Source: Eubacterium sp. (GTDB lineage Bacteria > Bacillota > Clostridia > Lachnospirales > Lachnospiraceae). Taken from it: a DNA stretch of 64,000 bases. The notes under the pieces were generated by a model, which saw only the letters and a list, made by a program, of their open reading frames with translations, was not told where the DNA came from and did no database searches. The stretch lies in contig JAIKXQ010000117.1 of the NCBI GenBank assembly GCA_024684035.1, forward strand, positions 1-64,000, in the 5' to 3' direction. The position numbers and the translations under genes are program-made. Shown piece by piece: positions 45,006-53,998 of the stretch (positions are counted from its first letter, which is position 1; the number at the start of each line of letters is the position of its first letter).

Positions 45006-47381
45006 TTACTCTTCATTTTCTTCTGCCTCAAGGTAATACTCTCTTGAGCAGAAATCAGAGAAATATCTTACTTTTTCGTTATATCCTGTTCCGCTGTAGG
45101 CAGGCGAGAGTTTCACCCCGGCCTTCATCAGAACCGAACCGGAGACATTCATCTCCTCGGCCTCTCCGGGCATCGTCACAAATCTGGCGATCAGATTATG
45201 GAGCACAGACCCCTGGCGCACATGTACCGGAGCGGATGTATTGATCAGATCTCCAAACCGGCGGATATCTCTCTTCTGCTCCAGACTGTAGAAATGATAG
45301 CGAAGCCTCTCGTCAAGTCCCTTTGCCCTGTACTGTTCGAACTGGGTATTTGGACGGACGAGCTCCTGAAGGATGAGTCCGACCGCCTTCTTTTTGTCCG
45401 CGGAAACACAGGTCCACTCGTGGATATTTCCGGTGCGGCCACGGTAGAAATCTCCGTTCTGCAGCACATCTCTCCAGGCTTTGTACAGCTCCACCTGTTT
45501 CCGGATCTCATCCATCTCCTTCTTGTCCAGATCACAGAGATTCAGCTCATAGCCGAGAACGCCGAAGGACGCCACATTGAATCTGGTATCAAGTGGTGTT
45601 TCCCTCAGGGTCTGGTGATTCGGGCACGCAGACACATGAGCCGAGATCACAGACATGGGGTAGCCGAAGCTGTAACTCTCCTGGATTCTTGTTCTCTGAA
45701 GGGCATCCGTGTCATCGCTGGCCCAGATCTGCGGGAAGTAGCAGAGAGCTCCGAGATCAAAACGGCAGCCGCCGGCCGCACATCCCTCAAAGAGGATCTT
45801 CGGAAATCTCTTCGTAAGGGAAGACGCCAGCTGATAGACTCCGAGAATATATCTGTGAGCAGTCTCTCCCTGCCGGTCAACCGGAAGGTACTGAGAATAT
45901 ACATCCGAGAAAATGCGATTCATGTCCCATTTCACATAGGCGATGTTTGCAGAGGAAAAAACCTTTGTCATCTGTTCCGTCATGTATTCCACTACTTCCG
46001 GATTGGCAAAATCCAGGATTCTCTGCGTTCTTCCCTCCGAGTGAGGTTTCCCCGGAATCTCCATGGTCCAATCCGGATGTGTGCGGTACAGATCGCTGTT
46101 CACATTGACCATCTCCGGCTCCACCCAGATTCCGAAATCCAGTCCCAGGGCATTTACTTTTTCCACCAGTCCTTCCAGTCCGCCGGATAATTTCTTTGTA
46201 TTTACCGTCCAGTCTCCCAGCGAAGATTTGTCGTCATTTCTCTCTCCGAACCAGCCGTCGTCCATGACAAAGAGTTCCATCCCGGCCTCTTTTGCAGCTT
46301 TTGCCAGACGAAGCAGCTTGTTCTCATCGATTTTGAAGTAGGCAGCCTCCCAGCTGTTCAGAAGAACCGGACGCGCCTTCTTCTTCCATTCTCCCCGGAC
46401 GATATGTTCCCGGACAAAATGCTGCATCTGTACGCTCATGGCAGAATAGCCGTGATCCGAATACGTCATCACTGCCTCGGGAGCTTCAAAGAAAGTTCCC
46501 GGCTCGAGAATAAAGGAGAAACCATCCGGATTGATTCCGGCCACGAAACGGGATTTTCCGTATCCGTTGACACTCAGAGCCTCGTAATGATTGCCGCTGT
46601 AGATCAGATTCAGTCCGTATACCTCACCGCTCTCCTCGGTGGTATCCGCCGCATGGAGCATGACAAAGGGATTGTTTCTGTTCGAGGAAGCACCGGCCAC
46701 TGTGGAGTTGACGATTTTTCCCGCCTCTACTCTTGTATCTGTCCGGTTCATCTCTCTGGTCCAGGCACCGGTAAAATTCGTGAACACCCAGCCGGCTTCC
46801 ATGAAATCAAGCTGCGTACTCAGCAGGCGGTCCAGACGGATTGTCTCGGCACTGCTGTTGACCAGGCGGCTGCTTCTGGTGATAACATCGCAGTCTTCAT
46901 ATACATAGTAATGAAGTTCCAGCGTCAGGTCATACTGTCTGTCCCTGAAAACTACTGTGAGGTGATCCACTTCCCCGTCTTCGGAATAAGAACCCGGCAG
47001 AGTTTCAAACTGCGGCTTTTCGTTCGTTACCTCGTAGCTTTCAAAGAGAAAGTCCGACGTTCTTCCTCCGTCGGCATGTGTGATATCCACGAAAGGATCC
47101 CGGATATCCCCTTTACCATAAGAAGAGAATTCAAGCCGCAGGTTCTCCAGTGTCAGCGCCGGATGCTCATTGTCATAGGAAACCATGTTGCCTTCCGGGA
47201 ATTCTTTCCTCTCTCCGAGGGTCTCGGCGTCTGCCTCAATCTCTTCGGGCGTCATAGCCGAGAGATCACCCAGGGAGGCTCCGTAGTAGAGATGCTCAGG
47301 ATGTCCTGTATCCAGAATCCGGAATGCGTAAGTGGTGTGCGGTGTGCTGAGGACAAATACTTTCTTCTGTACCGTTATCAT
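45006..47381 (-). CDS. Alpha-galactosidase, glycoside hydrolase family 36
   Basis: 791 residues: an N-terminal beta-sandwich to ~330, then a (beta/alpha)8 barrel. The nucleophile Asp is in YVKWDMNR, the acid/base Asp in WASDDTDALQRTRIQ, and the GH36 signature GCAAGGCRFDLG lies between. WFGERNDDKSSLGDW is also typical. It releases galactose from melibiose, raffinose and related alpha-galactosides. No signal peptide, so it acts on imported sugars. The ATG follows AGGAGAG; the frame opens two codons earlier at a TTG. It sits next to the cation-coupled transporter. Confidence 0.95.
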   Translation of the reverse strand: MITVQKKVFVLSTPHTTYAFRILDTGHPEHLYYGASLGDLSAMTPEEIEADAETLGERKEFPEGNMVSYDNEHPALTLENLRLEFSSYGKGDIRDPFVDITHADGGRTSDFLFESYEVTNEKPQFETLPGSYSEDGEVDHLTVVFRDRQYDLTLELHYYVYEDCDVITRSSRLVNSSAETIRLDRLLSTQLDFMEAGWVFTNFTGAWTREMNRTDTRVEAGKIVNSTVAGASSNRNNPFVMLHAADTTEESGEVYGLNLIYSGNHYEALSVNGYGKSRFVAGINPDGFSFILEPGTFFEAPEAVMTYSDHGYSAMSVQMQHFVREHIVRGEWKKKARPVLLNSWEAAYFKIDENKLLRLAKAAKEAGMELFVMDDGWFGERNDDKSSLGDWTVNTKKLSGGLEGLVEKVNALGLDFGIWVEPEMVNVNSDLYRTHPDWTMEIPGKPHSEGRTQRILDFANPEVVEYMTEQMTKVFSSANIAYVKWDMNRIFSDVYSQYLPVDRQGETAHRYILGVYQLASSLTKRFPKILFEGCAAGGCRFDLGALCYFPQIWASDDTDALQRTRIQESYSFGYPMSVISAHVSACPNHQTLRETPLDTRFNVASFGVLGYELNLCDLDKKEMDEIRKQVELYKAWRDVLQNGDFYRGRTGNIHEWTCVSADKKKAVGLILQELVRPNTQFEQYRAKGLDERLRYHFYSLEQKRDIRRFGDLINTSAPVHVRQGSVLHNLIARFVTMPGEAEEMNVSGSVLMKAGVKLSPAYSGTGYNEKVRYFSDFCSREYYLEAEENEE

Positions 47382-47450
47382 ATGCAATCTCTCCTGTCTG
47401 TGAGAGGGACTTGCTAAGCGCAGGTCCCTCTTATTAAAAAAATATGTTTC

Positions 47451-48815
47451 TTATCTGTTTTTCTCACCCGGCACGATGATACCGAGAATTTTTTTCTCAT
47501 TGTAGAGCGTAAGGATCAGTCCGCCCAGTACACAGACCACGCAGGCGGTAATCGCCGCGATTCTGTATCCGAGTCCGGTCTCCGGACTGATGGATGCAAA
47601 GGCTGTGAACAGCAGCATGGAGATACTCTGTCCCATCTTGAACGCAAAGGTACGCGCCGCAAAGAACATACCCTCTCTCTTCTCTCCTGTTACAACAGCG
47701 TCTGCCTGTGCAATATCCGCTACAATCGCCTGCGGAAGGATACCCATAATTGCCATAGGGAAGGCTGCGCAGGCCACGATGATTCCGCCCCATACCAGTC
47801 CGTTCAGGCCGAAGTTTCCGGAAATGGCCGTGATGGCGTATACGACACCGAGACCGGCAAAACCGCAGAGCACCAGTTTCTTCTTGTTGAATTTATGAGC
47901 CAGGAAGTTAACCGGCGCATAGCAGAGGAAGGACATAAAAGTCATTGCCACATAGAGAATCGTTGTCATGGTCTCTTCGAGACCCATCAGCTTAGTGATG
48001 AAATACGGAAGACCGGTCTGGAAAATCGTGATCGCAAGGAAGTAGAGCACATCACTTGCCACGAATTTGCGGAACTCTTTGTTCTTGAACGTCTTGCCCA
48101 GAGACTGGAAAGCATTGTCATTGGACGGAACAGCCTTCACATAATCTGTCTCCTTGATCGTAAATACCGGAACAAGAAGAGCAATCAGACCGATGGCTGC
48201 CAGAATCATGAAGGTCACACGAACCGCCATTACGCGTCCCATGGAGGGTTCCAGCGCGCCCCAGATATAAGGTGCCACATAACCGATGGCAGATCCGAGA
48301 ATAAAGGTGACACTGATATAGGTAGAAATACTGATTCTTGTATCCTGTGTATTTCCAAGCTCTGAAATCAATGCATTATAAGGTGTACAGTACGTCGTCA
48401 TAAACAGGTAGAACATCATCAGCGTGACAAGAAGCCAGATGCCGTTGATGGTCGACACTCCGTTTACCGGTGCCCAGAACACAAGAACCGTGACAGCGGC
48501 AAAGGGAATCGCGATCTTCTTCATGAAAGGAATGCGGCGTCCCTTCGGGTTTCTGGAACGGTCGGACATATTCGCAATCAACGGATCCGTAATGGCATCA
48601 AAGATTCGTCCGAGAGCCGCAATTCCTCCGATGATTGTCACGATTCCGAGAATGACGCGACCCTGGGGAATAAAAAGCGTCTGTCCCGCCTCTATATTCT
48701 CCGTTGTCGGCTCATAGAAATACACCAGCCAGTTTGTAATCAGCGCAGACAGAAGACTCCATCCGAACTGCCCGATGGCAAAGCACCACATTTTGCCACG
48801 TGAGATTTGTTTCAT
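47451..48815 (-). CDS. MelB-type glycoside/cation symporter (GPH family)
   Basis: 454 residues with twelve predicted membrane helices. GPH signs are AIGQFGWSLLSALITNWLVYFY at the start, DAITDPLIANMSDRSRNPKGRRIPFM with the conserved Asp for cation coupling, and YCTPYNALISELGN. It would import alpha- or beta-galactosides with Na+ or H+ for hydrolysis by the two adjacent glycosidases. AGGAGG eight bases before the second ATG sets the start. Confidence 0.9.
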   Translation of the reverse strand: MKQISRGKMWCFAIGQFGWSLLSALITNWLVYFYEPTTENIEAGQTLFIPQGRVILGIVTIIGGIAALGRIFDAITDPLIANMSDRSRNPKGRRIPFMKKIAIPFAAVTVLVFWAPVNGVSTINGIWLLVTLMMFYLFMTTYCTPYNALISELGNTQDTRISISTYISVTFILGSAIGYVAPYIWGALEPSMGRVMAVRVTFMILAAIGLIALLVPVFTIKETDYVKAVPSNDNAFQSLGKTFKNKEFRKFVASDVLYFLAITIFQTGLPYFITKLMGLEETMTTILYVAMTFMSFLCYAPVNFLAHKFNKKKLVLCGFAGLGVVYAITAISGNFGLNGLVWGGIIVACAAFPMAIMGILPQAIVADIAQADAVVTGEKREGMFFAARTFAFKMGQSISMLLFTAFASISPETGLGYRIAAITACVVCVLGGLILTLYNEKKILGIIVPGEKNR

Positions 48816-48863
48816 TTCCATATCCTCCTAATACAATTACTTCTTATAAAAGTCGCTGCTCTC

Positions 48864-50336
48864 TCAGCGTTTCTTTAACCCCATGGCGATGTCCACACAT
48901 TTATATGCGCCGTCATAGATTCCTGTTTTCTTGTTCGCCACAATATTCTCACACATATCTACAATAAACCGGTCGTCCTTCAGGAACAGATCGATCATCT
49001 GCAGGGTGTGTCCCGTATCTCTGCACTCCAGCGTGCCGTCTCCGATCTCCGCGGAGTGAATAGCTCCCCACATCTCATGTCCTCCGATCCTTCTGATAAA
49101 GAGCTTCGGCACCGGATAGAAGGCCAGCTCGCTGGGTTTTGTCACCAGGACATCACAGCTGCGAAGCAGCAGGTTTGTGCAGTACACCGCCTCAAAGATA
49201 TTCTCATGCCAGAAGGCATGTACACCTGTGACATCCTCCGCAAGAGCCTTTTTTGCAAAGGCCTCCGTGTCGTCCCAATCGTTGAAGTGCTCTGTCGAGA
49301 GATCCCTCAAAGCGGGAATATCCGTCAGCAGCTCGTCCCAGACGTTGCGGTAATCTCCCACATTCACATAGAGAGCCGCTTTCTGTTTCCGGATGGCAGG
49401 GAGAAGATGCCGGATGATCGCGGCAAAAATCTCTTTCTGCGCTCCCGCCCCTCCGATGGTGAGAAGGAACCGCATGGGCGCTCCCTTTTCTTTTCTCCGG
49501 ATTCTGGCGTCACAGTCTGCTTCTATATTGCGCACCAGCTCATCATCGATGTAATGTCCTGTGTACACCAGACTCTCTGCCGGCATGGGCTTTAGCACTT
49601 TCTTTCCGCTCATTCCGTTGAGCACACGGTATCCCTGATAAGCCTGATGGGTCTGAATCGTGTGGATACTGCCCTCTGCCAGGTGCAGCGCCATCGGCCA
49701 GTTGTCCGGAATCGCATTGACCACGTACTTCATGCCTGCGTGAAGAGCCGCCTGCGCCGGCCACACATGGGTGCCGATCACCGGTATCTCCTTCGGAATA
49801 TTGTTGTAAACCGCCGCCATGATCTCGGCAGTCTTCTGATCTGACGCATTATAGCTGAGTTTACGGAATCCTTCGTAGTTCACCGGCTCCCAGACAATTT
49901 TGTTGAACGCCTTGCTCTTCTGGGAAATTCTCGATCCCATGGAATAGAGATTGTTCTGCTCGCTGATCACTTTCGTGCAGGCAGTCTGCGGAAAGGAGTT
50001 GAGATCCAGCCAGTAGGGCTTGTATCCCTTGGCATGAGCAGCGCTGGCCATGGCCATAGAGATGCGATAATGGCCGAAGCCCATGCGGATATTTCCGACG
50101 ATAATTCCCTTCTCAAGGTCAAATTCCTCATCGCCACTCTCTCCCTCGTCCACAAGGCGGATATCACTGACTCCCAGTGACTTACCGATATACGGATTCG
50201 TGCGGATCACCGTCGGGTAGGAAGCGTTCGCGTCACTCCCGAACTTTTTTACGAATTTTGCCTTGGCCGCCTGTGCTTTCTTGTAGTCGGCAGCGCTCAT
50301 CTCGTTCCCAAAAATCACCTTTGAACGATCTATCAT
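48864..50336 (-). CDS. GT-B-like glycosyltransferase-fold protein in galactoside operon
   Basis: I cannot name this 490-residue protein. After ~85 residues, IIVGNIRMGFGHYRISMAMASAAHAKGY resembles the N-terminal Gly-rich loop of MurG/MGDG-synthase-like GT-B enzymes. FLLTIGGAGAQKEIFAAIIRHLLPAI resembles the second-domain nucleotide loop, and LVTKPSELAFYPVPKLFIRRIGGHE occupies the place of the usual S/TKP-sugar motif. No membrane segment. A transferase between two glycosidase genes is unusual, so it may instead be a phosphorylase-like or sugar-transfer enzyme acting on imported galactosides (inference). It overlaps the GH2 stop by four bases (ATGA), so translation is coupled. Confidence 0.65.
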   Translation of the reverse strand: MIDRSKVIFGNEMSAADYKKAQAAKAKFVKKFGSDANASYPTVIRTNPYIGKSLGVSDIRLVDEGESGDEEFDLEKGIIVGNIRMGFGHYRISMAMASAAHAKGYKPYWLDLNSFPQTACTKVISEQNNLYSMGSRISQKSKAFNKIVWEPVNYEGFRKLSYNASDQKTAEIMAAVYNNIPKEIPVIGTHVWPAQAALHAGMKYVVNAIPDNWPMALHLAEGSIHTIQTHQAYQGYRVLNGMSGKKVLKPMPAESLVYTGHYIDDELVRNIEADCDARIRRKEKGAPMRFLLTIGGAGAQKEIFAAIIRHLLPAIRKQKAALYVNVGDYRNVWDELLTDIPALRDLSTEHFNDWDDTEAFAKKALAEDVTGVHAFWHENIFEAVYCTNLLLRSCDVLVTKPSELAFYPVPKLFIRRIGGHEMWGAIHSAEIGDGTLECRDTGHTLQMIDLFLKDDRFIVDMCENIVANKKTGIYDGAYKCVDIAMGLKKR

Positions 50337-52777
50337 CCTTTCCTTCCTCCCTTTTGAATCGTAAATCCGATCTGCCGGCTGCCTCCCTGAGGGGAGTGAA
50401 TCGTCAGCAGTGCCTCTCCTGTTTCTCCTGTCGTCCGGACATAAGTGCCTCCCAGTCCTCCTCGAAGCATCACCACTTCCGGTCCGATAATTTCAATGGG
50501 TCCTTCCGCCTGAAGCGTCACTGCGTTCTGATAGAAAGCTGTCACATTGCCGTTCTGATCTCTCATGGAGAGTCTTACAGCAGCAACGTCATACGTCTCC
50601 CCTTCTGTGAGACTGGTATGATCTGCAGTGGCAGAGAGCAGAAGATCACGAACAGCAGCCTTTGTCCTCGTGCAGACAACCTCGCCGTTCTTCACAGCTT
50701 CAAACTTATATTCCGTGGATTCCCCGCCCCAGTTTCCGATGTACTTGCCGTAGAGCTGATAGGCATCATCGTACTTCATATGGTAGGCCGCCATCAGTTG
50801 CAGCCCCTTCACCATTACCTTCGGCGGCAGGTGATCCATACCGTAGATCGCCGAATAATTCAGAATATACTTCACCGCCTCGGACTGTTCCCTGCTGAAG
50901 TTCTCTCCTTTGATCAACTGGTCTCCGATGAAGTCACTGACCAGAATCGGGCCGTGCCGCAGGTTTTTCCAGGTGGAATCCTTCGCGGTGTACTCCCGGA
51001 TAAACACTCCGTTCTTGTACATCCGGACGCTGTCTGCATTTGTAAAAATGTACACCTTCCCGGGATTTCCCGACGGATGCTCTCCGATGTCCATGGAGGA
51101 ACTGATTTCCAGGACAGGAATCGTGGACTGATGCGCGGCATAGACGAAGGATGCCGGCTTCGGGTTCCTGTACATATCCATGACGCCGTGGTAACAGATC
51201 CTGTCTCCGCTTCCGAAGTCTTTGTGTGTATTGTAGTCGAACATACACCAGCCGAAACTTCCGGCAATATCTTTTTCACCGGCCACGGCATCCAGAACAT
51301 TCGCGTGGCGAATGGCGTGTTCACTCCGGTGAAGCTCACTGTCATAGGTCTTCGTGGGATACATGTGGCCATTGTGCTCACTGACAAGATATGCCTTTTT
51401 CATGTCCGGAGTCACTGCCTTCTTTTTCTCGCATCCGGCATTGGAACCACTGTGGGAAAAATCATTGAAGGTGTAGACATCTTCCAGAAGATGACTCTTT
51501 TTCAGATATCTCACCCCGCCGGTCTGTCTTCCCGGATCCAGGTGATGTGCCACCGCATTCGTCTTTGTGTAAAAATCATCATCGTCTTCGGACTCATTGA
51601 TCCGCACACCCCAGAGAATAATGGATGGATGATTTCTGTACTGAAGAACCATTTCTTCTGTGTTTCTGACGGCCTGCTCTTTCCACTTCTCATCTCCGAT
51701 GTGCTGCCATCCCGGAATCTCTGTAAATACCAGAAGTCCCAGTTCGTCACATCTGTCATAGAAATACGGGGACTGTGGATAATGGGATGTCCTCACACAG
51801 TTGACGCCCAGCTCCCTGCGGAGAATGTCCGCGTCGAGACGCTGCTGTGATTCCGGCATTGCATATCCTACGTATGGCCAGCTCTGATGTCTGTTCAGTC
51901 CCGTCAGACGCACCCTTTTTCCGTTGAGATAAAAACCATCCTTCTTGAACACGGCACTCCGGAATCCGAATCTGACATCGAAAGAATCCAGTACTTCTTC
52001 GGATCTGACCAGCTCCGTATGGAGCACGTACAACTTCGGCCGGCTCTGGGTCCAGAGTCTGCAGTTCTCCACCGGATTCTCCGTGACATAGGAGCTCTGC
52101 ACCGTTCCGTCGGCGCCGATCCTCTCATTGATCCGGCATTTGACAAGTTCTGTCTCAAAGCTTCCGTAGATACGACCGGCCATGTCCATGACTTTCTGTC
52201 GAAGGATCAGGTTCCCCTTCTTTTCATCCGCTTCCACAGAAACCTCTGTGTTCAGGACATAATCGCTTCCGGCCTGTACAAAAACGTCCCGGATGTGTTC
52301 CTGATTCTTCACGTCAATCCAGACTTCCCGGTACAGACCGCCATAGGTCATGTAGTCAACGACATATCCAAAGGGCGGAATGTTCTGATCCTCTCTCGAA
52401 TTCACACGGATCACAATCTGATTGTGCTCTTCGTATCTCAGAAAATCCGAAATATCCATGGAAAAAGCAGTGTATCCACAGTTGTGGGATCCGCAGAGTT
52501 CCCCGTTCACAAATACATCCGCACTGTGGGCCGCCGCACCGATGGTAAGGATCACCTTCCGTCCGATCCAGTCCTTCGGCGCATAGATTTTCCTCCGGTA
52601 TCCGGAGATCATCTGATATGCTCCCTCGTCACAGTAATCGAAAGGTATCTCCTTCACGGTGTGGGGAAGTCTGACTTCCCGACAGGTCTGTCCCTGCTCA
52701 CAGCTGCCCTGAAGAAAAGCTTCCGTAAACTCCTCCGTAAACTCCCATCCGTTGTTCAGATAAATTCTGTCGATCAT
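50333..52777 (-). CDS. Glycoside hydrolase family 2 (beta-galactosidase-like)
   Basis: 814 residues: a GH2 sugar-binding jelly roll (MIDRIYLNNGWEF onward; NGELCGSHNCGYTAFSMDIS), an immunoglobulin-like middle, and a barrel with GLNRHQSWPYVGYAMPE and VRTSHYPQSPYFYDRCDELGLLV. The acid/base Glu is in WGVRINESED and the likely nucleophile Glu in AYLVSEHNGH. Beta-galactosidase is the best guess given the company of GH36 and galK; other GH2 activities are possible. Cytoplasmic. It overlaps both neighbours by four bases, the TetR gene upstream and the GT-B-like gene downstream. Confidence 0.9.
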   Translation of the reverse strand: MIDRIYLNNGWEFTEEFTEAFLQGSCEQGQTCREVRLPHTVKEIPFDYCDEGAYQMISGYRRKIYAPKDWIGRKVILTIGAAAHSADVFVNGELCGSHNCGYTAFSMDISDFLRYEEHNQIVIRVNSREDQNIPPFGYVVDYMTYGGLYREVWIDVKNQEHIRDVFVQAGSDYVLNTEVSVEADEKKGNLILRQKVMDMAGRIYGSFETELVKCRINERIGADGTVQSSYVTENPVENCRLWTQSRPKLYVLHTELVRSEEVLDSFDVRFGFRSAVFKKDGFYLNGKRVRLTGLNRHQSWPYVGYAMPESQQRLDADILRRELGVNCVRTSHYPQSPYFYDRCDELGLLVFTEIPGWQHIGDEKWKEQAVRNTEEMVLQYRNHPSIILWGVRINESEDDDDFYTKTNAVAHHLDPGRQTGGVRYLKKSHLLEDVYTFNDFSHSGSNAGCEKKKAVTPDMKKAYLVSEHNGHMYPTKTYDSELHRSEHAIRHANVLDAVAGEKDIAGSFGWCMFDYNTHKDFGSGDRICYHGVMDMYRNPKPASFVYAAHQSTIPVLEISSSMDIGEHPSGNPGKVYIFTNADSVRMYKNGVFIREYTAKDSTWKNLRHGPILVSDFIGDQLIKGENFSREQSEAVKYILNYSAIYGMDHLPPKVMVKGLQLMAAYHMKYDDAYQLYGKYIGNWGGESTEYKFEAVKNGEVVCTRTKAAVRDLLLSATADHTSLTEGETYDVAAVRLSMRDQNGNVTAFYQNAVTLQAEGPIEIIGPEVVMLRGGLGGTYVRTTGETGEALLTIHSPQGGSRQIGFTIQKGGRKG

Positions 52778-53349
52778 TCGTTCCTCCGGGCGATGCCAAA
52801 GACAAGAATCCGAACCACTTCCGCAAGTGCCTCGCCGTACCGGATTCCGCTCTCAGACAGCACGTTTCTCTGGAAAAACTGCTCAATCGTCGCCTGCATC
52901 ATAATCTTGAATACCGGAATCGAAACCTCCCGGATCACGCCTTCTTCCATGCCCTGCTCGATCAGGCCGATGGTGGCTTCCCAGCCACTCTCCAGCCTCT
53001 GCTGCACGTGGTTATAAATTCTCGGATACTTGTCCTGCAGGCAGTAGAGCCGGTTAAAGTCAATATCTCTGTACTTCTCCGGCATAGCCCCCAGAAGATG
53101 GTAGAGTTTCTCAACCGTACTCAGAGAATCATTCTCCAGAATCTCCCGCTCGCTGAGCTTGATGGAATCAAAAATATAGTCAACCATCTCATCCAGCAGT
53201 TTCTTCTTATCCGGAAAAATCACGTAAATCGTCTTCTTGCTCCTGTGGAGTTCCTTGGCAAGATCATCCATGGTGAATTTCAATCCCTTCTGATTGAACA
53301 ACACGATGGTGGCATCCAGGATCTCCTCTCTGACTGTGCTCTGCTCCAT
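52774..53349 (-). CDS. TetR/AcrR family regulator of the galactoside operon
   Basis: 191 residues. The N-terminal helix-turn-helix reads ILDATIVLFNQKGLKFTMDDLAKELHRSKKTIYVIFPDKKKLLDEMV; the rest is an all-helical ligand domain. It heads the operon and shares a four-base overlap with the GH2 gene, so it most likely controls its own operon. A perfect TATAACA/TGTTATA inverted repeat 72 bases upstream is a candidate operator. The inducer is unknown, perhaps a galactoside. Confidence 0.9.
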   Translation of the reverse strand: MEQSTVREEILDATIVLFNQKGLKFTMDDLAKELHRSKKTIYVIFPDKKKLLDEMVDYIFDSIKLSEREILENDSLSTVEKLYHLLGAMPEKYRDIDFNRLYCLQDKYPRIYNHVQQRLESGWEATIGLIEQGMEEGVIREVSIPVFKIMMQATIEQFFQRNVLSESGIRYGEALAEVVRILVFGIARRNE

Positions 53350-53420
53350 ACTTGTTTCCCCTTGTCCTTGTACTTCATCACTGCTTCCCGTTTCCCGTCA
53401 AACAGCAATTTTTCTACTTG

Positions 53421-53442
53421 TATAACAAAATTTCGTGTTATA
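53421..53442 (-). promoter_or_regulatory. Candidate operator of the TetR-headed operon
   Basis: TATAACA, 8 bases, TGTTATA: a perfect 7-bp inverted repeat in the AT-rich leader before the TetR start. TATAAT- and TATACT-like boxes lie at 53461-53475, so it sits within or just after the promoter. The sequence also resembles one arm variant of the dispersed palindromes (GTGTTATAG). Confidence 0.55.
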
Positions 53443-53563
53443 GTTTCCAATATATTAGTATTATAAAATAGTATAATAACCCGCGCAAGAAACTAAATGG
53501 CCAAACTTCGTTTCCGCTTTTTGTTCACATTTACTTTTCCCGCGAGCCGCACATCTATACGAA

Positions 53564-53584
53564 ACGTTCTGTCTCAAAGGAAAA
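53564..53584. repeat. Half-copy relic of the palindromic repeat
   Basis: ACGTTCTGTCTCAAAGGAAA matches the left half of the repeat (GCGTTTTGTCTCATAGGAAA) at most positions, but no right half follows. It abuts a terminator hairpin. Confidence 0.5.
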
Positions 53585-53626
53585 GAGGACGCCGTCGCGA
53601 TAAACTCGCGGCAGCGCCCTCTTTTT
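53582..53626 (-). terminator. Terminator of the 92-residue gene
   Basis: AAAAGAGGACGCCGTCGCG faces CGCGGCAGCGCCCTCTTTTT; a long, nearly perfect stem with A- and T-runs at the ends, able to act in both directions. Confidence 0.88.
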
Positions 53627-53638
53627 CATGTGTTCTTT

Positions 53639-53917
53639 TTATTTATCCGGTTCAATGAGTTCGATCTTTGCCGTAGCCTGCCGCTCGACATCTCTCGAAT
53701 TCTCCATCAGAATATTCAATTCTACATCTGTCCCGTCAAATTCCTCTGCCGTACATTCGTACACGGAATTCTCTGTCCGGAAAAGGAACAAACCGTCGTC
53801 ATAGACGGAAGCGATCAGCGGCGATGTGTGCACAAGCGTGTTGTCATCATAGACGTCGCTGCCGTACACCCTGCCGATCAATTCATTGTTCATCACTTTC
53901 CATGCCTGTAGTTTCAT
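53639..53917 (-). CDS. Small hypothetical protein (92 residues)
   Basis: I do not recognise it. It is acidic, soluble and predicted to be mainly beta: MKLQAWKVMNNELIGRVYGSDVYDDNT, then SVYDDGLFLFRTENSVYECTAEEFDG. There is no signal peptide, cysteine cluster or helix-turn-helix. The start has AAAGGATGGGG a few bases upstream, and a strong terminator follows, which supports a real gene. It lies downstream of the symporter gene (81 bases) and could belong to its riboswitch-controlled transcript. Confidence 0.7.
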   Translation of the reverse strand: MKLQAWKVMNNELIGRVYGSDVYDDNTLVHTSPLIASVYDDGLFLFRTENSVYECTAEEFDGTDVELNILMENSRDVERQATAKIELIEPDK

Positions 53918-53998
53918 AACCCCATCCTTTCACTCCCTGCACTTTCTTGACAGCTATACTAGAATTTTAGCGCACAAAAATGAAGAATGTGTGAACGC

